From positions 1-9,902 of the forward strand of contig JAKORH010000018.1 of the NCBI GenBank assembly GCA_029777935.1: a stretch of 9,902 nt of DNA. Direction: 5' to 3'. The stretch is from Pseudomonadota bacterium (GTDB lineage Bacteria; Pseudomonadota; Gammaproteobacteria; Burkholderiales; Burkholderiaceae). The notes beneath the pieces were generated by a model, which made no database searches, had not been told where the DNA came from, and worked only from the letters and a program-made list of their open reading frames with translations. Made by a program: the position numbers and the translations under genes. Positions 5,363-9,902 of this stretch are shown here, one piece after another. The stretch's first letter is position 1; every line of letters begins with the position of its first letter.

Positions 5363-6487
5363 ATGCAGACGACTGCGACACAGTCACTATCGGCATCCAC
5401 CCGCGTGCTGCTGAGCGCGCTGGAGGACGCGTCGTTCTGCGCACGGCTGACCGAAGACGAGTGGGACAAGCTTGTGCGGTCGGCACGCAGCGCGCGCCTG
5501 CTCGGCGTGCTCGCCGACGACGTGCAGCGCCATGGGTTGATGTCCTGCATTCCTCGAGCTGCGGCGGATCACCTGCGCGCCGCGCTGAACGAGTCGCGCT
5601 TCCTGCTGCAGATGACGCGCCGCCAACTCGCTGCGGTGGAAATGATTCTGCGACCGGTGGGCGCGACGCTGGTCGCGCTGAAGGGCGCGGCCTACGTGCT
5701 GCGCGATTGCGCCTGCACGGCCGGACGGATGCCGCGCGACGTCGACATCATGGTCGAGCGCCACCATCTGCATGAGGTCGAAACAGCGCTTCTCGGCGCA
5801 GGCTGGACCTTCGAGACCACCGATCCATACGATCAGCACTACTACCGCGCGTGGTCGCACGAACTGCCGCCGATGCAGGCGCCCGGGATGCCCTTCGAAC
5901 TCGACGTTCACCATACGATAGTTCCGCCGCTCGGTCGGCTGCGCCCTTCTGCCCCGGAGCTGTTTTCGGCCGCCGTACCGGTCGCAGGTTCCGGATGGTC
6001 GACGCTGTGTCCGGCCGACCTCGTCCTGCACGTCGCCGTGCACCTGTATCAGGACACCGAGTGGGCCGGCAGACTGCGTGATCTCGTGGACTTCGACCGT
6101 CTGATCCGCGAGAGCGCTGCGGCAGACCCAGGTTTCTGGCCGACGCTCGAACAGCGCGCGCAACTGCTCGGACTCGCCGAGCCGTTGTGGTACATGCTGA
6201 CGCTGGCGAGCCAGTGGCTGAAGACTCCGCTTGGATTGTCCGGCGACAGCCTCGCGTCAATGGCGCCCGCTGCACGGATGCGGCGTTGGGTGTTGACTCT
6301 GTCCCGCCGCTGCTTCGAAGTGGCGGATCCGGATGCCGAACCGCGATGGCCCGAGCGGACAGCGTGCGTCGTGATGGGTCTGCGTGCCGCATGGGACCGG
6401 ATGCCAGCGCATCTGCTCGCTTATCACGCGGCCCACAAGCTGCTCCGTTCGGCGCGCAGAAGATCGAGCGATGCGTCGGAGAACTGA
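5363..6487 (+). CDS. Nucleotidyltransferase-fold protein (PF14907-like)
   Basis: The 374-residue product has the features of the uncharacterised nucleotidyltransferase family related to MNT/AbiEii folds. LKGAA lies at 106-110, RDVDIMV at 125-131 carries the paired metal-binding Asp126/Asp128, and a third candidate carboxylate is Asp181 in ELDVHH (179-184). Helical C-terminal parts follow, including PADLVLHVAVHLYQD (217-231). The family would be expected to transfer a nucleotide to a protein, peptide or small molecule, but no substrate is established. It is the last gene of the cassette. ATG 5363 lacks a ribosome binding site. An in-frame TTG at 5315 overlaps the kinase stop as TTGA and would add 16 residues, an arrangement like grxD-ubiX. 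Either start is possible. Genes of this kind recur beside HprK-related kinases and PqqD-like chaperones. Confidence 0.82.
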   Translation: MQTTATQSLSASTRVLLSALEDASFCARLTEDEWDKLVRSARSARLLGVLADDVQRHGLMSCIPRAAADHLRAALNESRFLLQMTRRQLAAVEMILRPVGATLVALKGAAYVLRDCACTAGRMPRDVDIMVERHHLHEVETALLGAGWTFETTDPYDQHYYRAWSHELPPMQAPGMPFELDVHHTIVPPLGRLRPSAPELFSAAVPVAGSGWSTLCPADLVLHVAVHLYQDTEWAGRLRDLVDFDRLIRESAAADPGFWPTLEQRAQLLGLAEPLWYMLTLASQWLKTPLGLSGDSLASMAPAARMRRWVLTLSRRCFEVADPDAEPRWPERTACVVMGLRAAWDRMPAHLLAYHAAHKLLRSARRRSSDASEN

Positions 6488-6540
6488 GGCAGCGCCAACG
6501 GCGCGCCTGAAGGTCAAGTTCTGCGGTACCCGGTGAGAGA
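6488..6540. other. Convergent intergenic gap with a weak hairpin
   Basis: This 53-base gap separates the cassette from the convergent gspB. GCGCC (6492-6496), AAC, GGCGC (6500-6504) can form a 5-bp stem, but no T-run follows on either strand. If termination occurs here it is probably Rho-dependent or inefficient, and the two convergent transcripts may overlap. Confidence 0.35.
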
Positions 6541-7167
6541 TCAGTACGGCACCTCGACCCGGTAGCCCCTGAAGCGGAAGATCGCCGTCTTCTGCCCGAT
6601 CTGCTCGAGGGCGAGGTCGGCCGTCACCTGATCGTTCTCACGGTACAGCGCACCGTTGACGATCAGCGTGCGGTTGGCCGGATTGTTCGAATACATCGAG
6701 CCGCCGACCGCGAGCGCCGGCAGCGCGGCGCGGACGCTGTCCGGCAGTTGCTCGCGCGTCAGCGGCGCAGCGGTTGCGGTTGGCGGCGCTGCGGAGGCGG
6801 CGGCCGGGGGTTCCGGCGCAGCATGTGCCCGTGGCTGCGGCCACGGCGCAGCCGGCGCGACCGACAGCGCGCGGTCCGCGCTCGGCTGCACTTCGGCCGG
6901 GCGACTGGCCGGTTCGCTGGGCGCGGCAGGCGCGGCGACGGAGACCGCGGGCGGCGGCTGCGGGCTCTCGCGCGTGACCGTGAACCACGCCAGCGCAATC
7001 ACGAGTGCGAACAGCGCGACGATCGCGATCCACTGCCAAGGCAGCGTGCGCGCGGGCGGCGCAGCGTCGTTCGACAGCGGCGCGACCGGCTGCGCGTTCA
7101 GGCCCGGCACTGCACCGCGTTCGCGCTCGGCGTCCGCCTTGCGCAGGGCGTCGAGGATCATCGACAC
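6541..7167 (-). CDS. gspB: Type II secretion accessory protein GspB
   Basis: GspB works with the ATPase GspA in the inner membrane and periplasm to help the secretin multimerise and pass through peptidoglycan. The 208-residue protein has the conserved N terminus (V/M)SMILDALRKADAERERG. One membrane segment, WQWIAIVALFALVIALAWF, occupies about 44-62. A Pro/Ala-rich periplasmic linker runs from 68 to 135. The C-terminal GspB domain contains MYSNNPANRTLIVNG (158-172), YRENDQV and a final FRFRGYRVEVPY. The GTG start at 7167 gives the usual 'MSxILDALRKAD' beginning and lies two bases after the gspA stop, with AAAGG in the gspA end as ribosome binding site. ATG at 7161 would shorten the protein by two residues. 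The gene forms an operon with gspA. Confidence 0.93.
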   Translation of the reverse strand: MSMILDALRKADAERERGAVPGLNAQPVAPLSNDAAPPARTLPWQWIAIVALFALVIALAWFTVTRESPQPPPAVSVAAPAAPSEPASRPAEVQPSADRALSVAPAAPWPQPRAHAAPEPPAAASAAPPTATAAPLTREQLPDSVRAALPALAVGGSMYSNNPANRTLIVNGALYRENDQVTADLALEQIGQKTAIFRFRGYRVEVPY

Positions 7168-7169
7168 GG

Positions 7170-8813
7170 TCAGTCGCCTTTCTGCAGGTGCGGTTCGTCG
7201 ATGCCGACGGCGCGGTTCAGCAGCATCAGGGTGATCGGCCCCGGCATCCCGTCGAGCGGAAGCCCCTGCGTAAGCTGGAACGCGTAGATCCAGTCGCGCA
7301 GCGTCTTCGCGTCGACGCGCCGGTCGGCCGCGAGCGGTTCGCCGCGCGCCGCCGCGAGCTGCGCCGCCAGCCAGTGCGCCGCGGGCGCCGCGGGCGTCTC
7401 GAGTCCGGCGGCGCCGAATTCGGGCGGCGTGCGCCACAGCGTGGTGAATTCGCCGCGCCAGTAGTCTGCGAGCGCCACCAGCGGCACGCTGCGTTCGGCA
7501 CCGTCGACGCGCAGTTGCGCCGACTTCGCCGAAAGCCCTTCGAGCAGCGCGTACGCGGGCCGCCCGCGGCCGTCGCGCAGCGTCAGGATCGCCGGGCGGT
7601 CGAGCTGCCGGATCAGCGCGAGCGTGCCGTTGGTGCGCTTGAAGCACTGCAGGTGCTGCTTGTGCGCGGCGCGGCACGGATCGCCATCGTCGAGCGTGGT
7701 GCCCCACGCCTGCGCGAGTTCGCGCCACGACCGCGGCTCGGCACCCGCCAGCGAATCGAACCCGGTCGGCAGGTCGAAAGGCACCGGTTCGCTCGCGCGC
7801 GCGACCGCTGCGACCGCAGGCTCCGCGGCCGCGGCTGGCGTACCGGGTTCAGCAGGCGGCGGCGCCGCTTCGAGCGCGGTCGTCTCGAGCGGGGAGCGAT
7901 TCAGCACCAAGGCGAGCACGGCCACCGCGACCAGCACCATCGCAAGCGCCACGGTGCGCGCCGCGAACCGGCGCGCCGGCGCGCGCGGGGGGGGGCCGTC
8001 GAGCACTTCGCTCGCGGCGGCGTCGACCATGCGCCGGCTCACCAATCGGCTGTCCTTTGCGTACGCGCCGAGCAGCGCGCGGTCGGCGAGCAGGTTGATG
8101 CGCCGGGGCACGCCGCGCGCGTAACGATGGATCCGCCGCAGCGCGCGCGCGTCGAACGGCATCTCGCGCGCGAGCCCCGCCACCGCGAGGCGGTGTCGCA
8201 CATAGTGGGCCGTCTCGGCCTCGGTCAACGCGCCGAGGTGGTAGCGCGCAATGACGCGCTGGGCGAGCTGCTGCATTTCCGGCCGCGCCAGCATCTGCCG
8301 CAGCTCGGGCTGGCCGATCAGCACGATCTGCAGCAGCTTGCGCTCGCTGGTCTCGAGGTTGGTTAGCAGCCGCAGCTGCTCGAGCACGTCGGCCGACAGG
8401 TTCTGCGCCTCGTCGATGATCAGCACGTTGTCGTGCCCGACCGCGTGCATGCGCAGCAGGTATTCGTTCAGCGCGTCGACGTAGTCCTTCACGGTCGCGG
8501 CACCTGCGCCCTCGTGCCGGTACGGGATGCGGAACTCGTCGCACACGGTGCGCAGCAGTTCCTCGACTGTCAGCTTGGGGTTGAAGATGTACGCGACGTT
8601 GCAGCGCTGCGGCACCTGCTCGAGGAAGCAGCGGCATACGGTCGTCTTGCCGGCGCCGATCTCGCCGGTCAGCACGACGAAGCCGCCGCCACCGCGCACG
8701 CCGTACAGAAGATGTGCGAGCGCCTCGCGGTGGCGCTCGCTCATGAAGAGATAGCGCGGGTCCGGCGCGATCGAGAACGGCGGTTGCTTCAGCCCGAAGA
8801 AGCGCGCATACAT
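7170..8813 (-). CDS. gspA: ExeA/GspA-type AAA+ ATPase with periplasmic peptidoglycan-binding domain
   Basis: ExeA-type GspA binds ATP in the cytoplasm and peptidoglycan in the periplasm to help insert the type II secretin. The 547-residue product equals the length I recall for Aeromonas ExeA. It has the N-terminal FFGLKQPPFSIAPDPRYLF (5-23), Walker A GEIGAGKTT (50-58), Walker B LIIDEAQ (131-137), and the sensor-like region IGQPELRQML (166-175). One transmembrane segment lies at about 286-304. A periplasmic C39-like region follows (about 360-465), then a peptidoglycan-binding domain near 495-535 (FQLTQGLPLDGMPGPIT). The start at 8813 fits family N termini and has GGAGG about 12 bases upstream. 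A run of nine C bases lies in codons 272-276, just before the membrane segment. gspB follows after two bases. No other gsp genes are in the window. Confidence 0.94.
   Translation of the reverse strand: MYARFFGLKQPPFSIAPDPRYLFMSERHREALAHLLYGVRGGGGFVVLTGEIGAGKTTVCRCFLEQVPQRCNVAYIFNPKLTVEELLRTVCDEFRIPYRHEGAGAATVKDYVDALNEYLLRMHAVGHDNVLIIDEAQNLSADVLEQLRLLTNLETSERKLLQIVLIGQPELRQMLARPEMQQLAQRVIARYHLGALTEAETAHYVRHRLAVAGLAREMPFDARALRRIHRYARGVPRRINLLADRALLGAYAKDSRLVSRRMVDAAASEVLDGPPPRAPARRFAARTVALAMVLVAVAVLALVLNRSPLETTALEAAPPPAEPGTPAAAAEPAVAAVARASEPVPFDLPTGFDSLAGAEPRSWRELAQAWGTTLDDGDPCRAAHKQHLQCFKRTNGTLALIRQLDRPAILTLRDGRGRPAYALLEGLSAKSAQLRVDGAERSVPLVALADYWRGEFTTLWRTPPEFGAAGLETPAAPAAHWLAAQLAAARGEPLAADRRVDAKTLRDWIYAFQLTQGLPLDGMPGPITLMLLNRAVGIDEPHLQKGD
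7987..7995 (-). repeat. Nine-base poly-C tract inside gspA
   Basis: Nine consecutive G bases on the plus strand read as C9 in the gspA coding strand, covering Gly-Pro-Pro-Pro (273-276) between the ATPase domain and the membrane segment. The frame as given is intact. A one-base slip would cut off the membrane and periplasmic domains, leaving only the ATPase part. Such tracts can support phase variation, but are also sites of sequencing error. Confidence 0.75.
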
Positions 8814-8876
8814 GGATGCAGAATACCTCCATGCGCGGGCGCGAGTTGAGCGGCGCCAGTCCGCTCGAACGAGCAC

Positions 8877-8908
8877 GGCGAATCCGGCGCTGCGCGTCCG
8901 GATTCGCC
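8877..8908 (-). terminator. Perfect 11-bp hairpin after sspB
   Basis: GGCGAATCCGG (8877-8887) pairs exactly with CCGGATTCGCC (8898-8908) around a 10-base loop. It begins at the last base of the sspB stop codon. In the sspB direction it is followed by a second small dyad GCTCG-AA-CGAGC (8863-8874) rather than a T-run, so it is not a classical intrinsic terminator. It could slow exonucleases or partly terminate transcription between sspB and gspA. Confidence 0.5.
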
Positions 8909-9354
8909 TATTTCACGCGCGTGAGCTTGGGCCGGTCGCCCGGCTTCGGCGGTGTCGGTTCGGGCGTCGGGCCCGGCGCCGGGCTGACCGGCACGAGCGC
9001 ACCGCGCGCGCCGTCGGGCGCGGGCGTGCTCGCGGGCTGCTCGCCGCGCGGAACTTCGAACGCCATGCCCTGCCCGTTCTCGCGCGCGTAAACCGCGATC
9101 ACGCGCGCGATCGGCACGTAGACCTCGCGCGGCACGCCGGAGAAGCGGGCCTGGAATTCGATCGCGTCGTTGCCGAGCTTGAGGCGGTTGGTCGCCAGCG
9201 CCGAGACATTCAGCACGATTTCGCCGTTCTTGACGAACTCCATCGGCACCCGCACGGTCTCGTCGACGGCGACGGCGAGGTACGGCGTGAAGCCCGCGTC
9301 GTTGCACCACTCGCAGATGGCGCGGATCAGGTAGGGTTTGGTCGAAACTTCCAT
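8908..9354 (-). CDS. sspB: ClpXP protease specificity-enhancing factor SspB
   Basis: SspB is a dimeric adaptor that holds ssrA-tagged proteins and delivers them to ClpXP for degradation. The 148-residue product has the conserved N terminus KPYLIRAICEWCNDAGFTPYL (about 6-26) and substrate-binding strands VPMEFVKNGEIVLNVSALAT (36-55). The dimer core GNDAIEFQARFSGVPREVYVP follows (61-81). A long Pro-rich flexible linker (about 105-138) leads to the C-terminal basic tail RPKLTRVK (141-148), which corresponds to the ClpX-docking peptide of E. coli SspB (RPALRVVK-like). ATG 9354 is the only plausible start. It has no Shine-Dalgarno sequence, because the bases directly upstream belong to a heptanucleotide repeat palindrome. 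sspA is upstream on the same strand. Confidence 0.94.
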   Translation of the reverse strand: MEVSTKPYLIRAICEWCNDAGFTPYLAVAVDETVRVPMEFVKNGEIVLNVSALATNRLKLGNDAIEFQARFSGVPREVYVPIARVIAVYARENGQGMAFEVPRGEQPASTPAPDGARGALVPVSPAPGPTPEPTPPKPGDRPKLTRVK

Positions 9355-9355
9355 G

Positions 9356-9434
9356 CAGTCGGCAGTCGGCAGTTTAGGGAATCCGCGGGCGTGGCGCAGT
9401 CGGCTGCCGACTCGAGACTGCCGACTGCCGACTG
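9356..9434. repeat. Palindromic heptanucleotide-repeat element filling the sspA-sspB gap
   Basis: The 18 bases at 9356-9373 are the exact reverse complement of 9417-9434. Each arm consists of tandem heptamers (CAGTCGG on one side, ACTGCCG on the other). Between the arms, AGTCGGC (9398-9404), T, GCCGACT (9406-9412) forms another perfect 7-bp hairpin made of the same heptamer motif. The element starts two bases from the sspB ATG and ends directly at the sspA stop codon, so it occupies essentially the whole 80-base gap. In the sspAB transcript it could form a large nested stem, affecting read-through, RNA processing or sspB translation. It resembles short tandemly repeated heptamers dispersed in some bacterial genomes. 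Confidence 0.88.
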
Positions 9435-9902
9435 TCAGCGCCGCATCACCTTCTCGCTCGGCGTCAGCGCCTCGATGTACGCGGGCCGGCTGAAGATGCG
9501 CTCGGCGTACTTCATCAGGGGCGCAGCGCTCTTCGGCAGGTCGATGCCGTAGTGGTCGAGCCGCCACAGCAGCGGCGCGATCGCCACGTCGAGCATCGAG
9601 AAGTCGTCGCCGAGCATGTACTTGTTCTTCAGCAGGATCGGGGCGAGCTGCGTCAGGCGGTCGCGGATCAGCAGCTTGCCCTTGTCGATCGCGTTCTGGT
9701 TATTGCTGTTCTCGAGCGTCTGCACGTGGACGAAGAGTTCGCGCTCGAAGTTGAACAGGAACAGGCGCGCGCGAGCGCGCATCTCCGGGTCGGCCGGCAT
9801 CAGCTGCGGGTGCGGGAAGCGCTCGTCGATGTATTCGTTGATGATGTTCGATTCGTACAGGATCAGGTCGCGTTCGACCAGGATCGGCACCTGCCCGTAC
9901 GG
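9435..9902 (-). CDS. sspA: Stringent starvation protein A, C-terminal part (start outside window)
   Basis: SspA is a glutathione S-transferase-fold protein that binds RNA polymerase during stress and stationary phase. The visible 155 residues start in the thioredoxin-like domain at PYGQVPILVERDLILYES, where the cis-proline and strand of the family are recognisable. They continue with IINEYIDERFPHPQLMP, very close to SspA of other proteobacteria. The all-helical C-terminal domain follows with YMLGDDFSMLDVAIAPLLWR and the ending near MRR. The first part of the protein is lost at the window edge. GTG at 9890 is an internal valine codon, not a start. sspB follows on the same strand after the palindromic repeat, in the standard sspA-sspB order. 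Confidence 0.95.
   Translation of the reverse strand, partial: PYGQVPILVERDLILYESNIINEYIDERFPHPQLMPADPEMRARARLFLFNFERELFVHVQTLENSNNQNAIDKGKLLIRDRLTQLAPILLKNKYMLGDDFSMLDVAIAPLLWRLDHYGIDLPKSAAPLMKYAERIFSRPAYIEALTPSEKVMRR

Noticed and set aside
7005..8366. Long open frame on the plus strand across gspA and gspB
   Set aside because: Antisense to two well-supported genes. The product is low-complexity Arg-rich sequence without motifs.

Overview
The window is a high-G+C bacterial chromosome segment, most probably from a betaproteobacterium (Burkholderiales, Rhodocyclales or Nitrosomonadales type). This rests on housekeeping neighbourhoods typical of that class: prmC-grxD-ubiX, sspA-sspB with a ClpX-binding SspB tail, an ExeA/GspB-type secretion pair, and a tRNA with encoded CCA. 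I cannot name a genus from the sequence alone.

Layout. Plus strand: the 3' end of fumC (1-483), then prmC (480-1277, ATGA overlap), grxD (1354-1674) and ubiX (1671-2258, TTGA overlap). A tRNA-Thr(UGU) lies on the minus strand at 2263-2338, and galE (2373-3422) diverges from it across only 34 bp. Next comes a non-coding stretch (3423-3599) that is visibly richer in A+T. It carries a near-ideal sigma-54 promoter (TGGCACA-N4-TTGCT, 3524-3539) whose -24 box is embedded in a perfect 15-bp palindrome. Downstream is a tight four-gene plus-strand cassette: a small exported protein with a twin-arginine-like leader and four cysteines (3600-4067), a PqqD-like peptide chaperone (4124-4417), an HPr-kinase-related P-loop kinase (4404-5318) and a PF14907-like nucleotidyltransferase (5363-6487).

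On the minus strand, converging on the cassette, lie gspB (6541-7167) and the ExeA-type ATPase gspA (7170-8813), which form one operon, then sspB (8908-9354) and the partial sspA (9435-9902). The 80-bp sspA-sspB gap is almost wholly a palindromic element built from heptanucleotide repeats.

How the genes work together. fumC, prmC, grxD, ubiX and galE are housekeeping functions: TCA cycle, release-factor methylation, Fe-S cluster trafficking, ubiquinone cofactor synthesis and UDP-galactose supply. GspA and GspB help assemble the type II secretion secretin through peptidoglycan. SspB delivers ssrA-tagged substrates to ClpXP. The least ordinary part is the cassette at 3500-6490. Its PqqD-like, HprK-related and nucleotidyltransferase genes match what is catalogued as the uncharacterised HPr-rel-A system. 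Here they sit downstream of a sigma-54 promoter and an exported Cys-rich protein that is a reasonable candidate client. No chemistry for this system is known to me, so its function remains inference.
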